From Branchiostoma floridae (lineage: Eukaryota > Chordata > Leptocardii > Amphioxiformes > Branchiostomatidae), in assembly GCF_000003815.2 (NCBI RefSeq), contig NC_049986.1, forward strand, positions 15,829,496-15,893,495: a DNA stretch of 64,000 bases. Reading direction: 5' to 3'. This document shows, one piece after another, positions 23,683 to 36,609 of the stretch. The notes under the pieces are model-generated. The model made no database searches and was not told where the DNA came from. It saw only the letters and a program-made list of their open reading frames with translations. The position numbers and the translations under genes are program-made. Each line of letters starts with the position of its first letter. Within the stretch, counting starts at the first letter, position 1.

Positions 23683-24821
23683 GTGACAGCGATCTCGCCC
23701 CCCCCGGCGATCTCGCCCCCCCGGGGGGCGAGATCACTAGCGTTTTCGCCCCCCTTTAGCGTTTTCGCCCCCCCCCCCAGAGCAGCTGGCTACTACATAT
23801 TACAGGTGCGCTACCTGGTACTATACTGCACCTGAGGAGTAACGTATATGGTGTGTTACCTGGTACCTTTATGGCACCTTATTACCGTACCGTAAGATGT
23901 CATACCTCGAAAGTCGATATTATATTGTTCGGTGCAAACATGACATTGAAATGAAAAAAGACAATTTTTGCAGCTGAGGTGGCATAAAACAGTGCTACTG
24001 CGAACGTATAAATCAACACCGTCTATGGTACGGAATACGTCAGCTATATGTTTTCAATTTGTCACAGTGTTTTCTTTCTTGTGCTGGAAACATTTCCAAA
24101 GCACTAACAAAAACACACGTGAATAATAGTTTCTCATTATAAACACTATCTACGCGCAAGTTGATATAGCTGTTGCTAAATGCTACACAAACACTTGTAA
24201 AGTAGCTGTCTTAAGAAACACGGGTAAATGCATCAGTTCCAAAATACTAGAAAAGACAGTCATGTTGGAGGTGAAGATATCCCTTGGCCAGGTGCATATA
24301 CCAAAATGTGCGTTATTCTAATTAATATCTAATATTTGCATANNNNNNNNNNNNNNNNNNNNNNNNNNNNNNNNNNNNNNNNNNNNNNNNNNNNNNNNNN
24401 NNNNNNNNNNNNNNNNNNNNNNNNNNNNNNNNNNNNNNNNNNNNNNNNNNNNNNNNNNNNNNNNNNNNNNNNNNNATATGGGATCAGGGACAAACCCTCC
24501 TTGTCTGAACAAGTTCAACTATCTTATTACCATGTAATTACGTTAATATTGATACTATGAATGGAGTTATGTATCAAACTCGTGTACTTATATCATTCTG
24601 AAACTACATTTTGTGATTTATACCAATCAACTTCTAAAATGTCATGTAAACCCGTTTTTTTTTGGGGGGGGGGCGAAATCGCTAAAGGGGGGCGAGGTAG
24701 GGGGGCGAGATCACTAGCCGGGGAGGGCGAGATCGCTAGTGATTTCGCCCCGGGGGGGCGAGATCGCTAGTGATTTCGCCCCCGGGGGGGCGAGATCACG
24801 GGGGGGCAAAAACGCTGTCAC
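23683..24821. mobile_element. Nested inverted-end element with C/G-run arrays, spanning the assembly gap
   Basis: Ends are GTGACAGCG and CGCTGTCAC, flanked by a perfect 6-bp duplication ACCGGT (23677-23682 and 24822-24827). Both ends carry arrays of GCGATCTCGCCCCC and GCGTTTTCGCCCCC-type units in inverted orientation. Runs of 7-12 C or G could form G-quadruplexes or stable hairpins and probably caused the 133-N gap. The non-repetitive interior codes for nothing I recognise. Confidence 0.8.
24343..24475. other. Assembly gap (133 Ns)
   Basis: Run of N inside the G-run-rich insertion. Its true length is unknown; open frames drawn across it are meaningless. Confidence 1.
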
Positions 24822-27800
24822 ACCGGTATGAAGTACTCAGTCTGGTACCCACCCCTATTCACTATGCACACTTCTTCCCAAACACACAAGTTGAACATGA
24901 GCTTGAAAAGGCAGCTGATACAAGTAGGACAACAGAGTAAATAGTTTTCTTTCACATGGAGCTGTTTCATTTTTCAAAGTAATTCAACAACAATTATCCG
25001 TGACATTTTTACAGCTTAATCATCCAACAATAGCAATTATGTACTTAGGACTGGCCCATTACAGTAATGTACATGTAGTATTTAATGTGCTGCACGTGTA
25101 CAATTATAGACAAACAAAACATCCTTTGACAGATTTTGAGGTGACAAAGACAGTATCATGTCAGAATGTATTGAGACAAGTAACCAGCAAATCACGAATA
25201 TCATGTGAAGACTCCTTGCCATTAGATCTGTACATAGAAAGGTGTTCTTACCTTTACGCAGTAGTGTCAGCTGCATCCAGCCAGTCATAGAACGATGTTC
25301 ACGTCCAAACTGAAAGAAAAAATGTAGAGCGCTTAAACCAGTAAGGAAGAAATTTGAGGCAAATGTCAGAAAAAGTTTAAAGAAGTCGTTGACAAATTGT
25401 GTGAGGAACTAGAGTAGAGGCAAAGCTGCGGCTTCAGTGCTAATACGAAATGACACAGTCCGCATGGATGTCACCTGATATTAGGGCGGCACAATGCTCA
25501 CAACGCTCAATGCAGGCCACAGAAAACCACAAGAATTGTTAATGAATAAAAGGCAGCAGGGTGTGTGAATTATACAAATGATGGTGTCACATCAAGGCCA
25601 ATAAGGGGAGTGATTTCTAGAGATAATAAAGGGAGATGAGGGCTCTGTTGGGTCCGTCGGGAATTCTGCCACGCCGGCAACTGCTTCTACTCAATTCCCA
25701 GTCTTTGTTGTCAAACTTTTTCCTGACAAACTTTCCTGCCAAAAGACCAGTTCAACTGCTTTGTCACCTTAGTTTAAATTTCGGCAAACTGTTCTCCTAG
25801 GAAAAGCAAAGCATGGTTTGTGTCTGACTTACCTCTTAATGGATATCATGTCACTTTCTTTTCAGCACCTGGGACAGCGCACGCTTGTGTCTGGACAAAG
25901 ACTTCCTGGGCTGAATGTGGTTATTTTCACACATTTGGAAGAAAAAAACCCAGGTCAGTTGGTTGCAAAACAACAATGCCACAGTATACTTATAACAATT
26001 ATGTGAAATATATTCTTTTATTGCAGACTGAAGGACTAATGGCCTGAAAAATCCTCCAAAAGAAAAAAGGTGTGGATGTTTCTTTTATTGTTTTCCAGTC
26101 TGTATTACAAGACAAAAATTATTCCCCTTTCACATTTTCCTTCAAAGGACCAACAGTCAGACTAAAATCTACTGAGAAATGACAAGCAAAGTCTGGTCAG
26201 TTTTTCCTGTTGCAATTTTCCACTATCAGTAATTAAAAATCACTAGAGAAATAATTTTTCCCTACGGTCTAATGGTCTGATTAAAACCCAGAAAAAAAAA
26301 TTAGCCAAGGCTAGAATTATTTTCTTGTTGCTGTTGAGATTTCCCACAACCAGTAATCAAAACTCCCCCATGGCATTTTTCCATCACAATGAGGAGAATT
26401 CATTCAAAGAGGAAAAAAGTGAAATTCGATCTGTGCACCACCTTCAGTAGAAGCTGCATCATTTATCAAACATGTGGAAACTGTCCGTCAAAACCACAGA
26501 AACATTGTGCAATACCCGTCTCTTGCAAACCATCCCCTCCCGTATTGGTAGGATTTTTTTAGACGATCAGTGCTGTAGACCTTTTTTCCCTTCTAGTAGA
26601 TACTTCAGCTGACTTCAAAAGCAATGCCTGGCTTGAATCAAGAGACCACATTAGAGACAATGAAAAAAGTTGGATATGGAAGAGCAAACTTGCCGGGTTT
26701 GTCACAAGGACACGCAGACGGCGCGTCCATTGTTTTCGGGGACAGACAGCACCACCATCCCACTGACCACAGTTTATAGATGAAGTGGAGCGTCACTCGC
26801 TCCCATAAAACCAGAGACAGCGCACAAGGACACTTCCTCTATGCCAATTGTTCTAAAAAAATGAGATAATGTCGTGCCTGCCTTGGAGAGAACCACAGAA
26901 TGCAACTGGGACGTATCTGACATGGGGGTGAGAACTATGCTCATAACTTTTACCCTCAGTCGAAGGCCACTTGAAGGCGTCACCTTTGTTCGCTCAGACA
27001 AAATAGCGTGCGGTACTTTCGATCGATTCGCCGCAAAATTCGATACAGGCCCGTCTGAAAGAAGAGAATGACATCATGCTATTCTTTGATATGTTATTAT
27101 TTCCATGTTTTTCATCAACCAGTTTGATTTCTCATTATACCATTGTTCTCGATGTTTGTAATTCTAACACTAGATACATCATACAAGACATTACCGTGTG
27201 AGCGTTACACGCTAAAAAATCGTGCATGTCTCATCCACTTATTGTAAAACATACACAATGCATCAGTGAGGTAAAAAAAAATTGTATGCCATTATGCATT
27301 AGCATCTTGCAAAGTTAAGAATTTGAAGTCTACAAACCGTACATGTATCCAACAATTCTGAAGTGATCAGATCAGCATGGTCTGTACAGCTATATTCAAG
27401 ATCTTTTTCCAATTCCCTCTAACCTCCTTATACTCCTGTCACATTAAATCAACGCCCACGATCTTTGGGCGTATCGATGGAAGATCGGCCATATCTAAGA
27501 TCGACAGAGGGTTGCGCGTATTTTTCACCTGAAAACCGTCCCTGTCACATATAAGCCATACTTTGTACCTTGTACAATTGTTGTGCAATTAAGTTATTAT
27601 TATAAGGCTCGGGCGATTGCCACAGAATCGTCGTCCAATTTATTCTCGCCAAATGTGACAGGGGTATTGCAGACTTCGAGACTTCCTGGCTTTTATTTAT
27701 GGAGGGTGGAATGGGTGCTGGTTCGCTACTTTCAAAATTGGCCAAGGTTCTCTAATGCTGAGGAAGGGAGTTTAGCTTAAAAAGTATTTCGCTGTGGAAG

Positions 27801-28057
27801 AGAGTTTGCCCCGTCTCGGCTAAATTCCCTCGATCCTTCTTCACGTTGATCACAAGAACAGGTTTCTACACTCCAGCTTTAGCTGTGACACACTCGAAGG
27901 TACACTCGCCGGTAGCAGAAGGTATGCATGTCTTGAGCATTAAAGTGCAAGTCTTTGTCAGTGAATTTACTGATCAAAACAATGTTACTTGGTGAGAAAG
28001 ATTAGTGGGAACTGACATCATGTGTAGCTTGCTCATGGTCAATCGATCAACATTTTC

Positions 28058-28134
28058 TCTATAGTGGCCACCTGTCTATAGTGGCCATATTTCTCCAGTC
28101 CCTTGAGTGGCCGCTATAGACAGGTTTGACTGTA
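28058..28134. mobile_element. Half copy of the TACAGTCAAACCTGT palindromic element
   Basis: Contains CACCTGTCTATAGTGGCCA and ends TATAGACAGGTTTGACTGTA, nearly identical to the right half of the full element at 41401-41582. Confidence 0.8.
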
Positions 28135-28290
28135 TATTGTGTGTATCTCTATATCCTTGTTTGTATGGTCAATCAATTACTCACCCTTAAACAAACAAAC
28201 ATTACAGGCACGCAAGTGAAACACATCCCATAACTGACATCTGCCTGTATCAAGCCTAATAAAGAATATTAAAAGGGCCATTTCTATATA

Positions 28291-28320
28291 TCCTGTGGAT
28301 AAAGGTGAACTAGCATTAAC
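28291..28320. mobile_element. Terminal fragment of the GTTCACCTTTATCCG MITE
   Basis: CCTGTGGATAAAGGTGAACT matches the right end of the family. The rest of the element is not recognisable. Confidence 0.55.
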
Positions 28321-28962
28321 TGCTGTTTTAGTTACTCTCCAAGCAGAGGTTGAGTCGCGAAGATATAGTAGTAGTCGGAAAAATTACACGGGCGCTCCTC
28401 GGATCTTCGTGTATCTTTAACAGCAACGCCAAAACTAATTTGTGAGCAATGGGGGCAAACATAGAAAAAAATTGAGAGTTTTCTATCATAAATAGACAAG
28501 CCCTGTCCATAGGATTACTCTGCATTTATGCCAAGCTTAAAGAAACTGTCAGACGGAAAAAAGGGTCCGATGATTGATATACATGTATTGTCAAGGACGT
28601 ACATGTGCATTTGTTGCATATACACGTGTGGATGAAATCCGATCATGTTATGAAGGTATACACATCGATGGCAGCTGAAAATAAACCCTGTTGCTGCGCG
28701 TCTATCACGTAGACTGAGTTTATGTGGGTTCAGTGAATTGTAACAATAAATAATTAGGCCCTATTTCCTTTATTAGTTTTTCTTTGTGGAGAGTGGATGT
28801 AATAGAGCCCACAGGGAATGTTTGAGCTGGGGACATCTTTGCCTCATTTGTAGCTACAACATTTAAGCCCCCCAGGTTGTTAGTCCTCATTTGGGATAAT
28901 ATGAAAATCTTTGTCATTTCTAACGTTATCACGGTGCTTCAAAATACTTTCTATCAGTTATC

Positions 28963-29187
28963 AATAACGCTAGTTGACCTTTATCTACAGGGTAACCGCC
29001 CAAATTAATGTATATCCATTTCATAAGCAGATTATTTATGGCTATCATGCTGATGAAATGTGAGTTCAAACTGCTATATTTTGAAAATACGACAATTTGA
29101 AACAAATGTCCATCAACTTGAACGATGATACCCCTAAATGTGCAGATATAGGTTATTGCCCCACGGATAAAGGTGAACTAGCATTAC
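28963..29187. mobile_element. MITE, GTTCACCTTTATCCG family, copy 4
   Basis: Left AACGCTAGTTGACCTTTATC with GGGTAACC, right CCACGGATAAAGGTGAACT followed by AGCATTAC, and interior ATATTTTGAAAATACGACAA, all matching other copies. Confidence 0.85.
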
Positions 29188-29776
29188 CTGAGTGTTAAGG
29201 TAAATAAAGGTAATAGTAATGTGGTTATAAGGTCACTTCACTTCAATTTGTTGGTTCTGAGATTTTAAAAGAAAATGTATACCTTGGAGAACATTAATAA
29301 AACTAGAAAGGCAACATTTTTGCAAAAATGCAGAATGTTTTCCCTTTTGTCAAGTTACTTGTACACAATACTACCATTAGGCTCGCCCTTATTATACAAA
29401 TGTAGTATTGTGTGGGGAGGATACATCTACTTGTTTTATTGGGCCAGGTCATTAACAGCTTAGGGCTCCTATACCATTTTATGTGTAGTACCTACACATA
29501 TACATGTAGTACTGTGAGTGAGTAAGAAAATGAATTTACTGAAGAACAAAGCTAAGCTCTGATTGGCTACGTACAGCCAGAAAAAGAAGGATTAGAAAAA
29601 AGAACACACCAGCAAAAACACTATGCAAACATTAACCAATCCAGAGGACCAGGTTTATGCCTTGGTGCAATCAATTTTATATGTCATGTAGTTATAGAGT
29701 GAATACAGACACGAGTCATCTTGGTCTTGGCATGAAAGAAAGAAATTTGGGTAAGACCCGACTATCTCCATTTTTG

Positions 29777-29871
29777 TGCCAAAAAGCAGTCACTCAAGCA
29801 ACTGGATATGATTTTGGAAACAAATGATTTTCCAAAATCTTATCCAGTTGCTTGAGTAACTGCTTTTTGGC
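29777..29871. repeat. Long hairpin-forming inverted repeat
   Basis: TGCCAAAAAGCAGTCACTC then AAGCAACTGGATATGATTTT is mirrored by AAAATCTTATCCAGTTGCTT and GAGTAACTGCTTTTTGGCA. Arms are about 40 bp with a ~16-bp loop. A related word (ATATCCAGTTGCTTGAGTTA) occurs at about 53910, so it derives from a dispersed repeat. Confidence 0.8.
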
Positions 29872-30368
29872 ATTTTTTATTACCTGGATGTCTAATCTTC
29901 ATCAATGAACATGTATCTCCATTTTTGGTTAGATACAATTCAGTTGTTTTATACAGTCACAATGATGTTTTCCTCAGTGATCCTCAAAGACTTGTACGAC
30001 ATATGCCTTCTACATTTTCACCTTGAAATGTACCAGAACCAAGGAAATATCTTGGTGTGGCCTAAAATGATCTTAAACGTTTTGATATATTTGTGGGAGG
30101 TACATTTCAATTACAGGGCAGGTGTAGGGAGTGATCCTGAGGATTAGAGACTTTTGTTTGGCTCCTGTCCTTTTAGATACAAAGATGGGGGTCAGGATTA
30201 AACGATTCCACACCTTGTTGAGCAAACTAAATAGGAAGCGAGCCAGTCTTGTCACTTCTACATGAGAGATCATTTGCTTCTGGAATCACTATGTTGGTCA
30301 TTTTGATGCTCAATGACATACTTGGTCCATTTCCACAACACTTGAAATCAAAAGACCCACTGAGACCA

Positions 30369-30412
30369 AGGAGCTTTTATATGAGATGGCCATCTGATAT
30401 AAAAGCTCCTTG
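30369..30412. repeat. Short perfect-arm hairpin
   Basis: AAGGAGCTTTTATATGAG and its near-inverse ATATAAAAGCTCCTT around a short loop. Confidence 0.7.
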
Positions 30413-31084
30413 CTGAGACAGAGTCAGTGCGATTTTCCTCATAGAGCTGAAATTGGATAGAAATTGTGACTTTAAGTAGGTCAGGTTTAGGTGGATCTTT
30501 GCAAATCCTGGCTCAAAGTTATTGTGGGACACGGCTACATTTTGTACCTGGGGGATATCTAAGCACCTGCCAAGACATAAGCTTTTAATATCAGGATCCA
30601 TCATACTGTATACGTCAATGATTACTCATTTGCATCAAATTTGCCTGAACTTCTCCTTTCTTTGTTTCCTATTGGACTACTAAAAATTGTGCTCATTTAC
30701 CTTTTCTTATCAATTCATAGTTAGGATATAAAACCTACTCTACAACTATACCTCTTCAGTGTCACTGACGAAAGATAACGGATGATACCCAAAAATAATC
30801 ATATTCAGTTGTTTGAGCAATTGCCATTTGACGTATCATACTGTATCTCACTCAGTTCACTCATGAACATGTATGTCATGTGTCTATGCCTACAAACCTT
30901 AACTGAATGACCAATAGGTGACATAAAAGCTAGATACATATGAAAGGGTATGTCACCCCGCAAGGGGCGGTATAACCCTGTCGTGTGTAAACATGTGCGA
31001 ACATGTGCGATCACGTCGACCAATGATGTATGTTCGTCTGTATCTCTGTGGATCTGCCGCTACCAGCCCAAAGCTGCCTAGGCA

Positions 31085-31141
31085 GATCCGTGTAATGAGT
31101 TGTATCATTGGCAATAAATAAATAAATAAATAAATAAATAC
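31085..31141. mobile_element. Retroposon 3' tail with (AAAT)n
   Basis: CCGTGTAATGAGTTGTATCA then GGCAATAAATAAATAAATAAA; a short non-LTR-type tail followed by a tetranucleotide run. No reverse transcriptase sequence is visible nearby. Confidence 0.5.
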
Positions 31142-31349
31142 AAGAAGCACCAATATATACATGTATAGTGTAAAGGGACAGATAAGACAATAAATCAGAT
31201 CTTACTGCATATAGTTTCATTTTCAAATTGATGTTTGCTTTTGTCAGCTCGAGAGCATGAAATGATGGCAATTTAGTTGTATCCAGAATTTCTTCTTCTT
31301 CCGTTAATGCCCACAATCAACAAATTGACCATTATGGCACGTACACAAG

Positions 31350-31645
31350 GTACCCAATTGAAAGTATGATCCACTCGCACCGGGATCATACCTACTCTTT
31401 TTGATAAGAGCGATGGGTTCTTTAATGTGGCTCTCCCCAAACACAGAACCTTCATGTAACGTCCTATCTGAGGGATGGCCCTAGCCGAAGCTAGGTATTC
31501 ATTTCTCACCTGAGTGAAGTTAGGAAAGTCGTGTAAAGTGCCTTTCCCAGGGGCACAAGATCAATGACATGGCAGGTTTCGAACCCACGACCTGTTGGGC
31601 ATGAGCATGAGCCCAAAGCGCTGCCGATTATGCCACGCGATCTAA
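31350..31645 (-). mobile_element. tRNA-derived SINE, minus orientation
   Basis: The reverse complement starts with a tRNA-like head GCGTGGCATAATCGGCAGCG, with B-box GTGGGTTCGAAACC. It continues with CTTGTGCCCCTGGGAAAGGC and the tail words GGCTAGGGCCATCCCTCAG and GATAGGACGTTACATGAAGG. The same family lies at 43260-43545. Confidence 0.8.
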
Positions 31646-32710
31646 GACTTACACATTTCATTATACTGCTGCTGGGTTCCCTAAAACAGTCCGCTAGTCT
31701 TCACACTGCGCTTCCATTCGGCTCTGTCCAGCAGGCTCACCCTCAATTAAGTGTTTGCAATATTAATACAGTGACTGTCAAACAACTGATAAAGCCCCTG
31801 TATTAGTGACCATTTCTATACACGGACAAATTGTCTATAATAGCTACTCAAGGGACTTGACTAAAATAGTGAAGATAGTCATTGTACATAGAAATTGATT
31901 TAGATTGGTTGGACCTATAGAAAGGATTCTTTACTTTTGAGTCAATGGAAATATACATAGTTGAAAGGACAAGTTGGTAAGTATTGTCAAAGGCCCATCC
32001 AGTTCCCATATCTCACCTCAGGTGCGCATGGGTAGTTTCTTGGGAAAATTGTTCCTTAGAGCTGAAATTATTCCGGCTAATTTGTTGTTCCAGTTCCAAC
32101 AGTCAATATTAGCATGCTTGAGTTGTGGAGTTTAAGTGTTTTGTTACAACAGAAATCCTGAATACACTTTAACTGGGAGTAAAGAACATCATTAATCTGA
32201 TATATGAATTTTAGTTCTTGGTGATTTGACAAGCATCTGCAAAAGATAGTATTTCTGAACATAGCCTAGAAAATTCACCAGTAGAAAAAAAAAATTCATC
32301 TTCCCAGACAAGCAAATGACATATATTGTGCTTCATTCCTTGAATATATATTTCAAAACAGGAGGAAGGACAATCAGACAAACTAATATTTACAACTCTG
32401 TATGACAATATATTCATCCACAACATGTCAAAGCTTGAGATCGAAGTACAAAAGGTACCAAGTGGGCAAAACTCACCGGTGAATTAAGTTCCTGCCATGT
32501 AATAAGCACCATCTAGCACCTATAGTCAGAACTGCAGGCATGAATCAATTACAGTGAAGGCTAGCTTTAACACATATCAACAGAATATTGATGTAGTCGC
32601 TATGAATTCCTTTCACAAATACTTGTGTAGGCCATTAGTTCTGCTGATATGTCTGGCGTACACTTAATACTTTCAGCATCATGATGCACAAGCCAAGTGT
32701 TGGAACATGT

Positions 32711-33140
32711 AGGGGTGGGTACCGGTACAGAAACTTCAGGTACAGCTACGGTTCAGGTCCATTGGATCAGGTCCAGGTCCGGACCTGTGCCTGATTGTTT
32801 GTGAATGGGCGATACTCAAAAGAATGGTCCATTTTGCCACAAAGGAATCTGTTTGGTGGAGTTTCCTACATTCAGGTAAACAACACTAACTGCCTCTGTT
32901 AACTTAGACCAAGTTGGACCGTACAAGCTTGGTAAAAATGACTGTCAACTCTCCTCTATTTCTACTTATTTTCTTAGACCTGTAAGCCCCAAAACACCTG
33001 TTGATATAATCTGTTCATTTTCGAATTGGTCCAAAATCCAGCCCACTGATTTTTTTTCAGGTCTGTTTTTTCCAGACCAGTCCAACAAGAAAAAAACGGT
33101 TTTGTACAGGTACAGGTACATTGTACCAGTACCCACCCCT
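32711..33140. mobile_element. MITE, AGGGGTGGGTAC family, copy 2 (uninterrupted)
   Basis: 430 bp from AGGGGTGGGTACCGGTAC to GTACCAGTACCCACCCCT, an 18-bp imperfect terminal inverted repeat. The interior has repeated GGTCCAGGTCCGG words. Non-coding. Confidence 0.9.
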
Positions 33141-34187
33141 AACCGCTTACCATTACCCCTAACACCAACCATTAAATGAAATCGATGAACAAACTGAGGT
33201 AGAGAAGGTATGGTATACAAAGTGTTACAAACTTCGTCAAGACAAGACTGAGTCTCAAAATGTTGGATGGTTCATGTGAACATTTTAAAGTTAGTATTAC
33301 TAAGTAATGACTGTACAATGTATTTTACTGTTCAACAGCAAGTTGTAACTTTAGTCTCTAACACTTCACCATTTCTATGCTATAACAAACTCTACCATCT
33401 ACACTGTAATTTGGACCTGTACTAGACTAGTAACATTACCACTTTTCACTACAAGGAGCCTTTTAGTTCTACTACTTCACATACTGAACTTGTTTTCATT
33501 ACACAAAATATCTTTATATTGATATCCTTGGTATATTGGGAAATCCACAAAATATCTTTTTATTAACATCCTGGACTCATGGAAGAGGTGGAGTAAAGCT
33601 ATAATATCACTGTTACATCAATGGATTTATATACCTTTGTTACACCATTGTAGAAAATTGTACAATTTTTGCTGTTCATGTATAACTATACCTACATACA
33701 TACACCAGTTTAACATTGGTATATAGTATTTCATACTGATTTCACAGCCAGGTAACGTTATCATACTAGACAAACTACTAGACAGCAAACCATGGAATAT
33801 TATTCCATATTGCCTTTGAAGTTCAAACTGCAATTATGTCTGTCCTAAAGACTACATGCAGGACTCACAATATGTTGTATTGCATTGCTTCTGAATCAAT
33901 ACTATCAATACCTTTATTTCACTGTAGTTTAATTTCATGGTGGAGTGTTTAAAGTGTTTCGAGGTACAAATGTACAGTCATGTATACGTAGTGCTATAGT
34001 CAGACACACATGTAGTTTCAAAAACCGCACACATCAAAACAACCTACAAAACTTCAAGAATTACTGCATTGTGTAGCCTGATTTAATCACGCTTCTTATT
34101 GGCCCGTCCTACATTCAGCCGTGCCTGCAGGGAGGGGCCAATCAGCCCCAGAAAGCGGAGTTTGCTTTACATAATACTGTATTGTGT

Positions 34188-34305
34188 TAGCCTGGTATCT
34201 GGCCGTATTAATATTATAGCTCCCGAGTCTCTTCTGTCCTATTCGCAAATACGCAAAGAGGACAGAAGAGACTCAGGAACTATAATACGGCTGGATACCA
34301 GGCTA
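34188..34305. mobile_element. Palindromic MITE with perfect 9-bp target duplication
   Basis: 118-bp element, TAGCCTGGTATC at the left and GATACCAGGCTA at the right, nearly palindromic throughout (GAGTCTCTTCTGTCC against GGACAGAAGAGACTC). Flanked by GTATTGTGT at 34179-34187 and 34306-34314, identical. A 9-bp duplication suggests a Mutator- or Merlin-type source. Confidence 0.92.
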
Positions 34306-34639
34306 GTATTGTGTATGTTGCAAGTAGAAAAAACAGTCTCAGAAACGTTAGGAAAAGCTCAAAATATTTTCAGCTAAAAATTTTGGAAAATTTGTCATTG
34401 ATAATGACAATTAACCTTTTTGTGTGCATAACCATTGAAAAATGCTATGTCGAAGGAATATAACATGTATTTCTAAAAGCCTCCAACACATTTTATATTT
34501 GTAATACCATGGTCTTGTATTGCCTGACACACAAACAATCCTAGTGAAATTCCCCAAAGGTACAACATCTTTAAAAAAACTGTCAGAAAACAAAACCACA
34601 ACAAAAAACTCAAAAAGCAACATGAGTTCAAGATTCCAA

Positions 34640-36571
34640 TTTATTGTACACATTCATCAAAATATTGTCACCCGTATCTATGAGTGGAAAAATAAGGAAG
34701 CTAGGTCATGTACAGTACAGTTGTTGCTCCCCAGGTCCAGCTGAAGCATTGTCTATTCCTCATCTTTTTTCTGCTGTTGTGAACACCCCCTCTTCACTAG
34801 AGGATGCAAATGTCAAGCGACCAAAATTTCAACAAATTTCTTAAAGAAATTATTCTTGATAAAGAACAAATGTCTAGTATGGTGTCTTTTAAATCATACT
34901 TTGTACATCATATTCTAATCACAAAATGGTCATACAATTACAATTACAGATCAAATTTTAATTTTTGAACAGCCTCTCATCGATCACCAATTGCCGTCCA
35001 GTGGAAAGAAGGACTGATCTGATCATAACCCCAAAACAACTGTTATACTGTTCAGAGATGTATGGTAAAATCCTGATTCAAAATCAGTGAAGTCATGACC
35101 CTAGTTTTGGATCGGAGCTGTTTTGGTTTGAAGGCTTTCGTAACATAACAATAGACTCTGATATTAAGTACATAATATGCCCATTTTTGCCACCAATAGG
35201 CTTAGGTAAAGACTTGAAAATATAGTCATGGATCGTGATATAATATTATGTTAAAGCTGCCATTTATGGTCTTGAATCATTATGTACACTTGTCTACATG
35301 TAGCTGCTAGTACTGAGAGCCGGGCATTTTTGAAGTATTCAAATTCTGCACTTTTGTCTCCAAATTGCTCTCCTTAAATTAATTCTTTCCATCACATCTT
35401 TCTGTGGTACTGGCCCAAAATACAGAAAAAGACAAATTGTACAATTTCAATATTGGTTAAGGAATATGAAAGTTTACCAATATAGCTTTGAAAATGAATC
35501 ATGAATTGAAGTAATCTGCCAAAGATTATTGTCCCGGCAAGCATTATACCAAAAGCATAATTATTCAAAATTGATAAATTTCTTATTTTCAAATAAACAA
35601 ATAATTACAAAGTTGGAAATATAATGCATCAGAATACTATACAGACAAAAAACAAAAATTACCATTATATAGACATTGGAGAATTATTACAATGTGCATT
35701 TGACAGAAATATTTCTTGGAAAGGGTATATATAATTTATGAAGATAACGCGGGATGCCCTTACTTGAGATGCTGCTTATCTTGGGTCAGTATTCTACTTA
35801 ACAAATTTTCAGTGTTTCTAGTGTTTGGAAAGTTTTATTTATGTGTATAACAGTTCTGTGACTGCTTGGCAATATTTTGGCTGCTACCAGTTCAGTGCTA
35901 CAGTTGTTGATAAAATACTGTTTTTGACAAAATAATAAATCAATATTATATACAAGCAAACGACAGCTGTGTACAGGGTCAAGGTTAGGATACCTTAAGC
36001 AGCATAGTCGGTGGCAACTAACACAGCCTACTTTTGCATAATAAGATCATTAAAAAGTTTTGGGCACGTCTCAAGGTAGGGCACCTCTGTTAATAGAAAT
36101 ACAGCAGATTTTAATGTAGGGGCCATTAACAAACATATTGAGCAAAATCCTGAAATTTGTTGATTTTTGAAATCATTTTTGAGATTATGGCAGCCACAAA
36201 CACACATTATATCAACAAATCTAACTGCTCCTCCCAGTCAAAGACAATTCCCACATTTGCAGTCGAAACGTGCTCTGCCATTCCAAACAAAAAGCAGCCA
36301 AATCTACCAAAATAAAACACACGATAACTTTTCACCTATCACAGCACTTTCTACAGCCTGGAAAATAACACTCCTGGTCTGCTCTATACCACCCTAATAA
36401 TCCATTTTTCATATATATATATACATAAATATATATAATACAGATATAGATATTGTGTCCTCCATTACTACGGTACAAAGTGTAACTCACTGTACATGGG
36501 AATCACCACAGCAGTCCATCTCCAATGGCAGGTACTACAACCACAGCTAGACCCATAAATCTCTAGGTACC

Positions 36572-36609
<38 letters not shown>

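Larger units (their letters stand above)
23265..24856. mobile_element. MITE, AGGGGTGGGTAC family, copy 1, split by a nested insertion
   Basis: Begins AGGGGTGGATACTGGTAC at 23265 and ends GTACCCACCCCT at 24856. A second, uninterrupted copy is at 32711-33140. The body contains repeated AGGTCCAG words, GAATGGACAATACTCAAAAC and ATGGTCCATTT, all shared with the other copy. It is interrupted at ACCGGT (23677) by the 23683-24821 insertion. Without the insertion it would be about 450 bp. Confidence 0.85.

Noticed and set aside
24318-24560. Open frames across the N run
   Set aside because: Unknown bases; no evidence of coding on either side.
31500-31640. Functional tRNA gene on the minus strand
   Set aside because: The tRNA-like head is diverged, cannot form a clean acceptor stem, and is fused to a repeated SINE body.
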